A stretch of DNA of 64,000 bases from Tupaia tana. Taxonomy: Eukaryota; Chordata; Mammalia; Scandentia; Tupaiidae. The number at the start of each line of letters is the position of its first letter. Positions within the stretch are counted from its first letter, which is position 1. The notes below the pieces were generated by a model. The model searched no databases, was not told where the DNA came from, and saw nothing but the letters and a program-made list of their open reading frames with translations. The stretch covers positions 69,924,949 through 69,988,948 of the forward strand of contig JAKSZU010000009.1 of assembly GCA_026018925.1 (NCBI GenBank), given 5' to 3'. Shown piece after piece: positions 1 through 11,826 of the stretch. Position numbers and translations under genes: made by a program.

Positions 1-2955
1 TTCCATAGAGCATACGTGCCAAAGTTTTATAATACGTTCATCTGTTTCTGGACATTTGGGTTGGTAACATGTCTTAGAAATTGTGAATAGTGCCACAATA
101 AACATCTACATGCAAGTACTTTTCCGATTAAAAATTCTTCTGTCTTTTGGGTAGATACCAAGGACTGGTATTGCCAGATCATATGGTAGTTCTCTTTGTA
201 GATTTTTGAGGAATCTTCAAATTGTTCTCCACCGTGGTTGGACCATTTTACATTCCTATCAACAGTATAAGAGTGTTCCCCTTTCACCACAGTCCCACCA
301 GCACTTATCATTTTTTGTTTTTTTGTTTTTTTTAATCTTAGTCATTCTGACTAGGGTTAGGTGGTATCTCATTGCTGTTTTGAATTGCATTTTCCTTACA
401 ATGAGGGATGTTGATCATTTTCTCATATGCTTTTTGGCTATTCCTATGTCATCTTTAGAGACTAATTCTCCCATTTTTTAATAAGGTTGATCATCTTTTT
501 ATGAAATAGCTGCTTGAGTTCCTTGTGTATTCTGGTCATCAGTCCCTTAACTGATGCATAGTTTACAAAAATATTTTCCCATTCTGAGGGCTATTGATTC
601 ATACTAATTACTGTGCCTTTTGCCATGCAGAAACTTCTTATTCTGATGTAATCCCACTTGTCCATTTTGGGAATTATCTACTGTGTGTTGGGGGTCTTAT
701 TTAAGAAGTCTTTCCCTAACCCAACGTCTCCCAGAGTTTCCCCAGTGTTTTCCATGAGCAGTTTTATAATTTGAGGTGTTAGATTTAGATCTTTTATCCA
801 CCTTGACTAGATTTTTGTCAAAGGTAAGAAATAGGGGTTCAGATTCATCTTTCAGTAGGTGGAAATCTAGTTTTTCCAGCCCCATTTGTTGAAGAGGTTT
901 TCCTTTTCCCACTGAATTGACTGGTACCCCTTGTCAAAAATCAGTTGACTGTATGTTTGCGAATTTGTTTCAGGGGACTCTATTATGTTCATTAGTCCAC
1001 ATGTCTGTTTTAGTGCCAGTATCATGCTGTTTTGATTACGACAGCTTTGTAGTGTAGTTTTGGGTCAGGGAGTGAGATGCCACCCACTCTACTCTTCTTG
1101 TGCAGAATTACTTTGACAATAAGGAGTCTTTTATGATTCCAGACAAATTTTATGATTGTCTTTTGTAGATCTGTGAAGAACGAGTCTGGCACTTTGGTTG
1201 GCATTGCATTAAATATGTAGATTAATTTGGGTAGAATTGCCATTTTGATTATATTAATTCTTCCAATCCAGCAACATGGGATGTCCTTCCACTTTTTTGT
1301 GTCATTTTCATTACTTTTTGTGGCTATGGTAAATGGAATAACTTTTTTCAGTTCTATCTCAGTCTGCCTGTTGTTCATATATAAAAATACTATCAGTTTC
1401 TGTATCTTGAGTTTGTATCCTGCAACTTTACTGTATTCATGTATAACTTCCAGGAATTTTTTGCATGGAAACCATTGGGTCTTCTATGTATACAATCTTG
1501 TCATCTGCAAATAGAGTTTCACCTCTTCTTTTCCTACTTGAATGTCTCTTAGTTTTTTCCTCTTTTCTGTTTGTGTTGGTGGGGACTTCCAGTACTATCT
1601 TGAAAAGGAGTGGAGAATGTGGGCATCCTTGTCTTGTACCCATTTTTAGTGGAAAAGCTTTCAGCTTTTTTCCATTCAGAATGATATTTGCTATGGGTTT
1701 CTCATAGATAGCTTTTATTGTGTTGAGAAATGACACTTCTATGACAATTTTGCTCAGAGTCTTGATCATGAAGGGATGTTGTATCTTGTCAAATGCTTTT
1801 TCTGCATCAATTGATATGAGCATATGGTTTTTATCTTTCTTCCTGCTAATATGGTGTATTACATTTATGGTTTTGCATATGTCGAACCAACCTGCATTCC
1901 TGGAATAAAGCCTACCTGGTTGTGATGTATAATCTTTTTTATAAGTTGGTGGATATGATTTGCTAGTATCTTTTTGATAATCTTTGTGTCTATATTCATC
2001 AGATACTGGTCTATAGTTTTCCTTCCTTGTCCTGTCCTTATCTGTTTTAAGGATAAGGGTGATAGAGGCTTCATAAAATGAATTAGGGAGAGATTCATCC
2101 TTTTCAGTCTTTAGAAATAACTTGAGCAGAATGGGGGTTAACTCTTCTTTGAAAGTTTTGTAGAATTCAGAGGTGAATCCATCAGGGCCAGGGCTTTTCT
2201 TTGTTGGGAGATTATTTATTACTTATTCAATCTCCTGGCTTGTTTTGGGCCTATTCAGACTTTCTATATCCTCCTGGCTCAATCGTGGTAGATTATATGT
2301 GTCCAGGAATTTGTCCATCTTATCCAAATTATCTTTTTTCTTGGCATATAGATGTTCATAGTATCCTCTAATGATGTTTTGTGTTTCTACTATCTCTGTT
2401 GTTATTTTGCCTGCTTTATTGAAGATTTGCTTCACTGGGTTCCTTTCTCACTTCTTCATAAGTCTTGTTAGTGATGTATCGATTTTGTCTATCCTTTCAA
2501 AGAACTAGTTTTTACTTTCATTTATTTTCTGTATAGTTTGTTTATTTTCTATTTCATTTATTTCTGCTAGTATCTTTATTATTTCCTTTTTCTTGGAGTT
2601 TTTTCCATTTTTTTTTTTTGCTGTTGCTTTTCCAATTCTCTGAGGCATGATATTAGGTGATCCATTTGCCTTCTTTACATTTTCCTCTTATGTGCAGTAA
2701 TTGCTATGAACTTCCCTCTTATGAGTGCTTTCACAGTGTCCCAAAGATTATAGAAACTCATGTCCTTATTGTCATTGACTTCCATGAATCTCTTAATTTC
2801 AGTCTTCATTTCTTCTGTAGCTGTGGAGTCATTCAGGTGTAGGTTATTTAGTTTCTATGTATTTGAGTATTTTTGAGGGTTTCTCTTGAAATTAAACTGA
2901 AGTTTAATTCCATCATGGTCAGAAAAGATGCTGGCTATAGTTTCTATGCCTTTTT
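1..2955 (-). mobile_element. LINE-1 ORF2 fragment, antisense, cut by window edge
   Basis: Read on the minus strand this is L1 ORF2 from the end of the endonuclease domain through the reverse transcriptase into the C-terminal domain. The closing SDH endonuclease motif lies at 2914-2922, the RT block TRQGCP near 1620-1637 and the RT catalytic FADD near 1500-1511. The frame is broken by several stops and shifts, so it is dead. The 5' end is lost beyond 2955, where an unrelated older L1 starts, and the 3' end runs off the left edge. No host gene is implied by the small open frames inside it. Confidence 0.93.
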
Positions 2956-3180
2956 ATACTTATTCAACAGCAGTTTCCCATTTCCCCTTGACTCCACCTC
3001 TGACAATGACCATTCTATTTTTATGAGTCTAATTGCTATTTTAGATAGCTTGTATAATTGGAATCATGCAATATGTACCTGCCTTATTTTACTTAGCATC
3101 ATGTCCTCCAGGTTCAACTTTGTTGTCATTAATAGCAGGATTGCCTTCTTTTTTGATGCTGAATAATATCCCATTGTGTC

Positions 3181-3438
3181 AGACCAGCAGTTAGCATAAT
3201 GGCTATGTCGTTGGACTCTCATGTAGTCGACCACAGTTCACATCCTGAACCCGGTGGCTTAAAACTCACGCTGGGTGTGTGTGCGTGCGTGCCCAAGATC
3301 TCGAGAGGAGAAAGGAGGAGAAGGAATTGCGGCGTGGCCATCCCCCTGGGGGATGATTTCTCGCTTTCTGTCTCTCTGTCTCTCTCTGTCTGTCTGGCGA
3401 GCACACTCGCCCCATAGCAAAAACCTCTAAAAAAAAAA
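3181..3438 (+). mobile_element. tRNA-derived SINE, long form
   Basis: Full-length copy with tRNA-like head, middle block, CT-rich stretch and A-tail. It is flanked by a near-perfect duplication of the L1 target: atcccattgtgtc at 3168-3180 and atcccattttgtgtg from 3439. This dates it after the surrounding old L1. Confidence 0.92.
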
Positions 3439-3447
3439 ATCCCATTT

Positions 3448-3481
3448 TGTGTGTGTGTGTGTGTGTGTGTTTGTGTGTGTA
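3448..3481. repeat. (TG)n microsatellite
   Basis: About 16 TG units with one interruption, immediately after the SINE's right target duplication. Confidence 0.9.
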
Positions 3482-3675
3482 TAGCATCACTTATTTTATA
3501 CATATATATGTATATAATCACATTTTCATTATTCATTTGACAATGAACATTTTAGGTTGTTTTCATATCATTTATTTGGGTATTTACCCAGAAGTGAGAT
3601 GGCTGGATCACATATAATAATACCATTTTAAATTTTTGAGAAACTGCCATACTGTTTTCCATTGCACTTGTACCA

Positions 3676-3849
3676 TACTATTTAAAAATATATTTATTTT
3701 AACTATGATTTCTGGTTTACATATGCTCTATGTGTATCTTCATGGACTATAGTACAATTTTTTAAGTTATACATACAGTGTTCAATAATAAAATCAAGGA
3801 TATACCACATTCATCTTCTCCAACACTCAGCATTACATTATGTTAGCTT
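3676..3849 (-). other. Unassigned A-tailed insert splitting the old L1
   Basis: L1 sequence stops at 3675 and resumes at 3850. Read on the minus strand the insert ends in an A-rich tail, which suggests a retroposed 3' fragment, but I cannot name its family. Confidence 0.4.
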
Positions 3850-4095
3850 AACTATTTTTAATTTCCACCAACAGTATTGGAACCCAAAGTTCCAATTTTT
3901 CCACAACCACTCCAATGCTTGATTTTTTTTTTTGATCATTGTCATACTAACCTGTGTAAGATAATATTTCAGGAGAAAACAAATAAAGCCTCTAAAATTC
4001 CCCCAGTCCCTGTATAATAAATATAGGTGGTATTGCTTACTCTAATGGATATTTTTTTTGGTTTGTTTTTCAACCAGATTTAAAATCTGCAATTT

Positions 4096-4352
4096 GAGGT
4101 CAGCAGGTGGCATGGTGGTTAAGGTGCTGAATTCACATATGGTCTGCTGTGGTGCTAGACCCAGATCCAATGGTTTAAATTCACACTGGACTTGTATGGA
4201 CACACACCCAAAATCCTTAGAGAAGAATGGAGGAGAAGGGATTGCAGTGTGGACATCCCCCTTGTGGGGGAAATTTCTCATTTTCCCTTTTCCTGTCTCC
4301 CTCTCTCCCTCACTGGCAAGAATGCATGCCCTATGGGATAAATTTAAAAAAT
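4096..4352 (+). mobile_element. tRNA-derived SINE, long form, older copy
   Basis: The head, the block around aatggaggagaagggattg and the CT-rich tail are all recognisable, with many substitutions and lost CpGs. Possible short target repeat (tgcaattt / tgcaaattt). Confidence 0.85.
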
Positions 4353-5257
4353 ATATTTTTGACTTAATGCAAATTTAAATGTTTTGTACATATAATATTA
4401 ATTGCAACACAAGTATTTCATTATTTCTTTTCACTCTTAAGGGATTCCAGAAGAATTACACCATTTTTAAAAAGTTTTCAGTGAATAGAAAACTATACTT
4501 GCAATTCCTGTCTAGTAAAAATTTTAAAATGGTATATTTAGGGTGTGACCTGCAGAAGGATATGACTCATTGTGATAGAAAAGGTTCTAGTTATCTCTAT
4601 TGCAGCTTATTAATTACTTTAGCAGACATGTTTTGTTCCTTTAGTTCCTCTGGAGGATTAAATACCACATAGCATATGTTAGATTTTGGCAATCTTATGT
4701 TTACAGAAGTTTAAAAATATTTTGAGCAGTTGTGCATGAAATTATTTAATGTCTCTCATGAGAGGAAATGCTAACAATGTTTTAAGCAAATAAAACTGCT
4801 TTCTATGAATACATTTTTGTAATCATAAGAAGTTACTGAATTAACCATGAGATCTACAAACTTAGAAATGCCTGAATGAATGCAAATGCAACAAACAACA
4901 GTCTTATATATAGGATACATTAGTATGGAAAAATTTTAAAAAAATGGAAAATCATCAAAAATGTTTTAAGAAAGCTAAAGTAGTTTGAAATTAAAACTTA
5001 CTAAAACTGTACAGACACATGAGTATAAGGATGTAATAGCTAAATTCTATTACATGAAAAAAGAAATAAACAAGTAATTTGAAACTAGCAAATTATGTGA
5101 TCATAAGTCATTTAATTACAAAATTGCTAAATTAATCTCATAGTTAGACTCAATTTTTCCTTAAAATAAACATGAAGTGTAAATTTGACCTTTGTCTACA
5201 TATACAGAAAAACACAAATTTGATCCAGATTACAATTACTTAAAAAAAAAAGAAAAA
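4353..5257. other. AT-rich unique sequence, nothing recognised
   Basis: No repeat family, plausible coding frame or splice-site-bounded exon was seen here. The longest open frames have no recognisable domain. Confidence 0.5.
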
Positions 5258-5500
5258 GAAGGACTATCATTGTAGTTCAGCAGTTAAGCACTGTGTAGAG
5301 GGAGCCAGATCCCACATGCCCAACCATAGTTCAAATACTGGTCCCAGAAACTTGAAAAATGTGCCAGGTGCATGCATGTATAACCTGGATCGCAACAGAT
5401 TGTAGAAATGGAGGAAAAAGAATTCTGGTGTGACCAGGACCCCTGGAGGGGTCTATTTTTCTCATTCTCATCTGTGTATGCACATGTCTTCTGGCATTAA
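5258..5500 (+). mobile_element. tRNA-derived SINE, highly diverged
   Basis: Head (gttcagcagttaagcactg), B-box-like gttcaaatactgg, and the gtgtgacc...cccctggaggggt block remain in order. Probably one of the oldest members in the window. Confidence 0.65.
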
Positions 5501-5559
5501 AATAAACAAACATTATAAAAGATTAGAGGACCTTTATGGAGGCAGTGGTTATAGAGATA

Positions 5560-5640
5560 AGATATCTCCTATCACTGTATCTGACACATAGTAAATGCTT
5601 AATAATTGTTTGTTGACTGAACTTATTAATGGCACTGTGA
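5560..5640 (+). mobile_element. L2-like 3' end fragment
   Basis: Contains the degraded L2 3' signature (ctgacacatagtaaatgctt followed by aataattgtttgttgactga). Confidence 0.55.
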
Positions 5641-6132
5641 TTGTGATGAAAGAAATAAAATTTTAGCATAAATACTATGTAAATGACGTATGCATATTTT
5701 ATATTTTATATTACTAGTTTATCAACAAAATATAATGGCCCAGGATGTATTATTATGTTTTTAAAAAGTATATTTATGTCAAGAAGAATTATATCTTGTA
5801 TTTGTATAAAGTTTTGAAACAATATGAGTTTATATAACTCTTAAGGTGGTCATGATCTACTCAGATTTAGATCTTAAAGAGGTAAAAAGAATCAACTTAA
5901 ATTTGAAAATTATATTGAGTTAAAAATCAATTTTAAGACTTAGAAGGCATAGAAGATTGATTTTATCTCTTTAATACTTTAGCAATACATTATCTGAGTA
6001 TAATGGGAGGGGAAGAATGGTTCATCCTTTTCATTTCTTTAACTTATGAGCAGGAAGCAGATAATCATGCATAATCAGATTGGACTACCAAATCACACAA
6101 GATCTCAAGTAAAATGTATTTGATATACATCA
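5641..6132. other. AT-rich unique sequence, nothing recognised
   Basis: No repeat or gene signal seen. Confidence 0.45.
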
Positions 6133-6236
6133 ATATTTCTATCTATCATCTTTCTATTTATCTGTTATCTGTCATCTATCTATATCTACCTATCTATCAC
6201 CTATCTATCTATTATCTATCTATCTGTATCTATAGA
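6133..6236. repeat. Imperfect (TCTA)n microsatellite
   Basis: About 100 bases of TATC/TCTA tetranucleotides with scattered interruptions (tctg, tacc, cacc). Confidence 0.9.
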
Positions 6237-6984
6237 AAAGCATTTTGACACTGAAAGGAACACTGCTAGAAGCAAATGCATATGTATGGTCTTATAGTTG
6301 TGACTTGATTTTTCCAAAAAGCAGAATCACTCCACCAAATATAATACCTACAATTCATGTGTCACAGTGTTTTGTCAGGTATAGTGAAATGTTCCTGTTC
6401 ACAGTCGATAACTCCCTTCTAGTGAATGCTTCTTTCCTACAGTTTTAATGTCCTTTTCTGCCCTGAAACTGCTGAATTCACATTACTTAAATAGTACTTC
6501 TCTGAATCACACATTTTCCCTACGGTGCCTATCCCTTATAGAAGTGGTAATATCAGTGATTCAGCTCTCGATAATTTTGGTTGTTCCCTTGGACTCCTAC
6601 TGTAAGTTAAGTTTGCTTAATTTCCAAAAGCCAATATTATTTCTTTTACTGTACTTATAAAAACACTTTACCAAGCACCTCAGTGTAATGTTCACAATTT
6701 TGTTGCAAGACTTTACAAAATCTTATTCTATTTTATAATTGTACTAGCATTTGTGGACTAGCAGTAACTTGCAAAGCATAATTAATTTGAATAGAATTTC
6801 TTTTCCTATATGACTGAAATAAGGCAATCATTTGAAAATAGCAGTGCACCTTTTTTCTAAATATCAAGTACCACGAGGACCCTGAATTGAGAATGAAAGT
6901 AAGGTATCTTTAAACAAATTTTAAAATAAGAGAAAAAAAATCAGTAGAAATAGGAGAGCAGAGGAATAAAAAGTAAATAATCAG
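6237..6984. other. Unique sequence, nothing recognised
   Basis: Two open frames of about 70 codons lie here but show no domain, codon pattern or splice context. I would not call a gene. Confidence 0.45.
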
Positions 6985-7247
6985 CCTAGCATAGAGGCAC
7001 AGTTGGTGACAAACTGAATTGCAATGCTGGAAGCCATGTGGCTGATCATGCGTAAGCAACCTTGGGTCAGTTTGAAAACACACCAGGCATGTGAATGCTT
7101 GCCCAGGATCCTGATGAGCTGCAGAGCTGGAAAAGGGGGATCATGGTGTGACAAAACCCTGTCAAGAGTGCTCTCTCTTTCTCTCTCTTCCTTTCTTTCT
7201 CTCTCTCATGTGAGTGCACATGCTCTCAATCATAAACAAAATTAAAA
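6985..7247 (+). mobile_element. tRNA-derived SINE, diverged
   Basis: A tRNA-like head with degraded B box, a caccaggcatgtg middle block and a long CT-rich stretch ending in an A-rich tail follow the family order. Substitution load is high. Confidence 0.65.
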
Positions 7248-7854
7248 AATCAACAGAAAACTACCCCTACATTCTAGTTTAGTGAAAATAAGAAGTGGTT
7301 CAGGTATAAACAAAAGCAATAGGAAACAGCTTTGGCTTTAGGGTCATAATGCCCAATCACTTTGTACAAGTTATATATCACACACAAATGGCTTTCTACC
7401 TTCTAGTTACTGTCATCACCTTTTTAAGTCAAGTAATGTAAGCCCTCCAATTTTATTTTTCTTCATTAAAGTAGTTAGGTCTATGTCTTAAGGATTTAAG
7501 ATGATTAAGCAATGGTCAAACTGCTGTTGCATAGCTCCTCAGCTTCATACTCTTTGCCACCCAAGACCTGGAATTAACAATTTTATTTAGTTATTGCATA
7601 CACTATTCCTCTTCATACACCAAAAACTACAAGCAAAGTAAGTCACTCATAGTGCTGGAAATATGTCTCATGCTATTCATTCCCATGTCTTTACTCAAAT
7701 GATTGTTTTTGATTGGAATGACCATCTCATGTGGTTGAAACATACTCAAATATTCTATCAATCCTCACTGGCTCACTTAAGTAATAATTATGATTATAAC
7801 GTTGAAAGTAATGCCAAATTATTTGTACTTTTGTTACAATTACTTAATTCACTT
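7248..7854. other. Unique sequence, nothing recognised
   Basis: No repeat or gene signal seen. Confidence 0.4.
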
Positions 7855-8040
7855 CTGTTAACAAATTAGTGAAAAAGGTGATTATTTTCCTCATTTTACA
7901 AATAGACAAACTGAGATATTGTGCAATTTAGTAACCTGTCCAATGCCATACAATTAGTCAGTTGCAGAGCTGAGAGTTTTGTCCATGTCAGCATGATGAA
8001 AACCACATCTTGACCACAGCAAGGCTGGCTTTTCTCAATA
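7855..8040 (-). mobile_element. MIR SINE, antisense
   Basis: The plus strand reads like the reverse of MIR: cctcattttacaaatagaca, aaactgagatattg, then a degraded box-B region around gttgcagagctgaga. MIR is an ancient tRNA-derived mammalian SINE. Confidence 0.75.
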
Positions 8041-8112
8041 CACATCATGGGTATAGTCCTATCTCTCAGGCCAATAATGTTTTCAAAGAAGTTTAAAAAT
8101 ATTTTAGAACTG

Positions 8113-8235
8113 TTGGGGCCAGCAAGTGGCATGGTGATTAAGGTACTGGACTTGCAAATGGTCAACTGTAATTCAAGTCTCGAACATGGTGGCTTGCTTT
8201 CTTACTTTCCCTGGTCAAATTTAAAAAAATAATAA
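8113..8235 (+). mobile_element. tRNA-derived SINE, short form
   Basis: The tRNA-like head (ggccagcaagtggcatggtg) passes directly to a short pyrimidine stretch and A-rich tail. The middle block of the long form is missing. Confidence 0.75.
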
Positions 8236-8417
8236 GTAAAATAAAATAAATGTTTCAGAACTGCAAAACATTCACAAAATATAATTAGAATTCATCTAAT
8301 TATGCACTTTCAGTACAATCCCATTCTTAGAGTCATGTATGAGTGTATATATGTGTGTATGGCTTGAAATGCTATTCACATATTATAAATTAATTAATTA
8401 ATGTGTAAAAGTGAATG

Positions 8418-8679
8418 ACTTTTTTTTTTAAGAGATTTTTGCTATAGGGCTCATGCGCTCACCGGAAAGACAGAGAGAGACTGAAAGATAGAAAGCAAAA
8501 AATCACCCCCCCGGGAGTGGCCATGCCGCAATCACTTCTTCTCCATTCTTCTCGTGGGATCTTGGGCACGTACTCACACGCACCTGGCTTGAGTTTAATC
8601 CACCAGGTCCAGGAGTCGAACCACGGTCGACTACATGGGAGTCCAGTGACATAGCCATTACGCCAACTGCTGGTCCCCT
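8418..8679 (-). mobile_element. tRNA-derived SINE, long form, antisense
   Basis: Complete copy: T-run, agagatttttgctatagggc, GA-rich stretch and the head ending ccaactgctggtccc. Target repeat tgaatgact / tgaatgatt on the two sides. Confidence 0.92.
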
Positions 8680-8985
8680 GAATGATTTTAGTATATGCAC
8701 AGACTTGTGCATCCATTATCACAATAAATTTTATAAAATTATCTAAATGAAACCCCCCAAACATTTTATTTATCACACACCTATGCCTCTCTTCCCTTTC
8801 CCTTGTCCTAAGCAACCACTAATTTATGTTCTGTCTCTATAGATATTCCTATTTTTCACAGTTCATGTAAATGAAATCTTGAATATGTGCTCTTTTGAAA
8901 CTATCTCCTTTCACGTAGTACAATGAATGATATCATGGTCCATTTATGGTGCATCTTGGATCAGAATTTCACTTTTTATTAAATT

Positions 8986-9002
8986 GTGTGTGCGTGCGTG
9001 CA

Positions 9003-9046
<44 letters not shown>

Positions 9047-9262
9047 AGAGAGAGAGAAAGCACTTCTCCACTTCTCCGATATGGCGTGGTCACACCAATT
9101 TTTTTTTCCCTCCATTCTCCATCCTGTCAGGACTGGAAGTACACATGCCCATGTGCCAGAGTGTCTTTCCATTCACCAGAGCCAGAATTTGAACTATGGC
9201 TGGTCATGTGAATTCTGGCTTTTGATGCTTAGGGATTAACTTTTGCACTACAGGGACAGCCT
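8986..9262 (-). mobile_element. tRNA-derived SINE, antisense, with expanded (TG)n
   Basis: Order is preserved (GA stretch, gatatggcgtggtcac, ccattctcc, degraded B box, head). The pyrimidine tail has expanded into a (TG)n tract at about 9007-9044. Confidence 0.75.
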
Positions 9263-10090
9263 TTCATTTCTTTTTGTTGTTGTTGTTGAAAATTATTCCA
9301 TTTATATAACATTTTATTTATCCATTGATCAGGTGATGGACATTTGGGTTGTTGCTACTTTTTGAATATTATGAACATTAAAATATAAGTTTTTGTGTGG
9401 AGAATTCTCAAGGGTATATACGGAGGAGTGCAGTTACTAGATAACTTGGTAACTTTATGTTTAAAAATTTGAAGAGCTGTCAGACATTTTAAAAACTGGC
9501 TGGATGATTTTACATTTCTAGTAAAATCTAGCAGTACTTCCAATATCCACCAACTCTAATTATCATCTGACCTTTTGATTATAGCTTTCTTAGTGGGTGT
9601 GAAATGGTATCTCACTGTGGTTTTGATTTATATTTCCCTGATGACTAATTATATTGAGCATCTTTTCATGTGATTATTGATCATTTGTGTGTATCTTCTT
9701 TGGAGAACTGTCTATTCAAGCATTTTAACTATTTTTAAGTGGCCCATTTGTATTATTATTGAACTGTAATTATATTTGTGTACACTTTAGATATGTCTTC
9801 TTTAGTTACTTTCAAAAATTTTTGTAGTTTTCAGTGTACAAGTCTTACATTTCATTGTTGGAATTTTTACCAAAGCATTTTATTCTTTTTGATGCTATAT
9901 TAAATGAAATAATTTATTAATCTTATTTTCAAATTTTCCTTGGTAGTATGTAGACATATAATTGATTTTTAAATATTAATCTTGTATCTTATAACCTTGT
10001 TGAACTCATTTACTATTTTTTCTAGTTTTACTTCCTGGATTCCTTAGAATTTTTCTTTTTCTTTTTCTTTTCCTTTTTCTTTTTCTTTTC

Positions 10091-10367
10091 TCTTAAGAGA
10101 GATTTTTTTCTACAAGGGTGCATGTGCTTCCCAGAGAGACACAGACAGACAAAGAGACAGAAAGCAAGAAATCACCCCACCACACACACGCACACACCGA
10201 GGGGGATGACCATGCTGCAATCCCTTCTCCTACATTATCCTCTCAGGATTTTGGGCATGCACACAGGTGTGCCCAATGAGAATTTTAAGCCACCGGGTCT
10301 GGAACTCGAACTGCAGTTGACTTCATAGGAGTTCAGCAATGTAACCATTACACCATCTGCTGGTTCC
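10091..10367 (-). mobile_element. tRNA-derived SINE, long form, antisense
   Basis: Complete but moderately diverged copy within the old L1. A (CA)n-like purine tract replaces part of the block after the GA stretch. Head reads ccatctgctggttcc. Confidence 0.88.
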
Positions 10368-10651
10368 AGGATTTTCAATATACAAAAGAATTACATTGGT
10401 ACATAGAAAGATGTTTATTTCTTTCCAATCTGGATGCCTTTAATTTATTTTTTCTGCCTCATTGCCCCAAATAAGACATCTAGTCTCATGTTCTACAGAA
10501 ATTGTAAGAATATACCCTCTTCCATTTCATGACTGTATGGAAGCTTTCATTGTTTTACCATTAAATATGATGTTAGTGGTGGGTTTTGTAAATCTCTTAT
10601 TAGAGTGAGGAAGTTTCATTCTATCCTTGCTTTGTTGACTCACTGTTTTTA

Positions 10652-10916
10652 TTTATTTTATTTTATTTTTTTGAGAGATTTTTGCTCTAGGGCACATGCG
10701 CTCGCCAGACAGAAAGAGACAGAGAGATAGAAAGCGAGAAATAGCCCCCCAGGGGGATGGCCATGCCACAATCCCTTCTCCTTCATTCTCCTCTAGGGAT
10801 CTTGGGCACGCACGCACATCCGCCCAGCGTGAGTTTAAGCCACCGGGTCCGGGACTTGAACCGCGGTCGACTACATGGGAGTCCAGCAACATAGCCATTA
10901 CACTAACTGCTGGTCC
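10652..10916 (-). mobile_element. tRNA-derived SINE, long form, antisense
   Basis: Well-preserved copy. Target repeat cactgtttttattta / aactgtttttattatt. Its B box reads GGTTCAAGTCC, i.e. the older A-type. Confidence 0.93.
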
Positions 10917-11014
10917 TAACTGTTTTTATTATTAAACAATCTTGGACTTTGTACAGTGGATAAATCCTATTTGACCATGATGCATAATCATATCAATGCA
11001 CATATACATACACG

Positions 11015-11250
11015 CATATATAGAGTCATGCATTCCTTAATGATGAGGATGCGTTCTAAGAAATAGATTGTTAAATGACTTTATCACTAGGCAAACATCA
11101 TAGAGTCTGCTTTACAAAACTAGTTTGTATAGCCGGTCTTACATAATAATGGTTAATGGATATATAGTGTAGTTTGTTGCTCCTCCTTGGTATATGTAGC
11201 CTGTCATTGACAGAAATGTCATTACATGATTACTGTGCATACGTGTATAT
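11015..11250 (+). mobile_element. Tigger3/MER7-like DNA transposon fragment
   Basis: Begins gagtcatgcattccttaatg, close to the terminal repeat of the non-autonomous Tigger3 (MER7) family as I know it, followed by cgttctaagaaatagattgt and caaacatcatagagt. It ends near gacagaaatgtcattacatg. Fossil, no transposase. Confidence 0.65.
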
Positions 11251-11400
11251 GTATATATAAATGCATACACATATGTGTGTATACATATATATGAATCTAG
11301 CTGATGTATTTATTTTTTCATTATATATGACACAGTGTGTATCTCAAAGATAGCACATATTACATATATATGTATGTATATGTATATATGTATTTATATT
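11240..11400. repeat. Alternating AT/TG-rich tract
   Basis: Several runs of tatata / tgtgta type sequence; low complexity. Confidence 0.7.
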
Positions 11401-11479
11401 GCTAGTATGTTCTTGAGAATATTTTTGTTTATAATCATAAAAATTTGTCTACTATTTTCTTTTCTTGTGATACTGCTAC

Positions 11480-11748
11480 CCAGCAGGCTGAGAACAACTG
11501 GGAGAACTGGGTTCAATTTCCAGTCCACCATAAAAGCTGGATATGGCAGCAGGCACCTATGGTCCCAGCTACTTATGAGACTGGGGCAAGAGGATTGTAA
11601 GTCCACAGCCAGTATCGACATATAGTGAGATCCTATCTGAAAGAGCCAGACCTAGTAGTACGCTCCTGTAGTCCCAAATATTTGGGAGACTAAGGCAAGA
11701 TGATTGCAACATAACAAGACCTTCTTTTAAACCAAAAAGCAACTCACT
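11480..11748 (+). mobile_element. Composite SINE: tRNA-like head plus two 7SL/Alu-like monomers
   Basis: A box-B-like gggttcaatttccag near 11509-11523 is followed by two Alu-like units. The first has ggtcccagctacttatgaga (11561-11580), the second gtagtcccaaatatttggga (about 11669), spaced about 109 bases, each followed by an Alu-like 'g.ggcaag.ggattg' segment. The arrangement recalls the tRNA+7SL composite SINE described from tree shrews. It is the only 7SL-related element I found here and is diverged. Confidence 0.75.
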
Positions 11749-11826
11749 GAAAAAACTATTTACAAAACATAACTGATAAAGGAGTGAGATCCAACATATA
11801 ACAGGAACTCTTAAAACTCAACAGGA

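Larger units (their letters stand above)
2958..3965 (-). mobile_element. Older L1 fragment (ORF2 C-terminal region), in pieces
   Basis: Minus-strand sequence matching the well-known end of old mammalian L1 ORF2 occurs at about 2958-3180, 3485-3675 and 3850-3965. It is interrupted by a SINE (3181-3438) and an unassigned insert (3676-3849). It is much more diverged than the L1 to its left, so the two are separate insertions. Confidence 0.75.
8680..10995 (-). mobile_element. Old L1 (L1ME-like), antisense, split by three SINEs
   Basis: Reverse-oriented L1 3' region and ORF2: 8680-8985 (typical tccattatcac...ctaatttatgttctgtctct), 9263-10090 (C-terminal region then a jump deeper into ORF2), 10368-10651 and 10917-10990 (ggataaatcctatttgacca). 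Strong divergence and internal deletion; the reading frame is gone. Confidence 0.75.
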
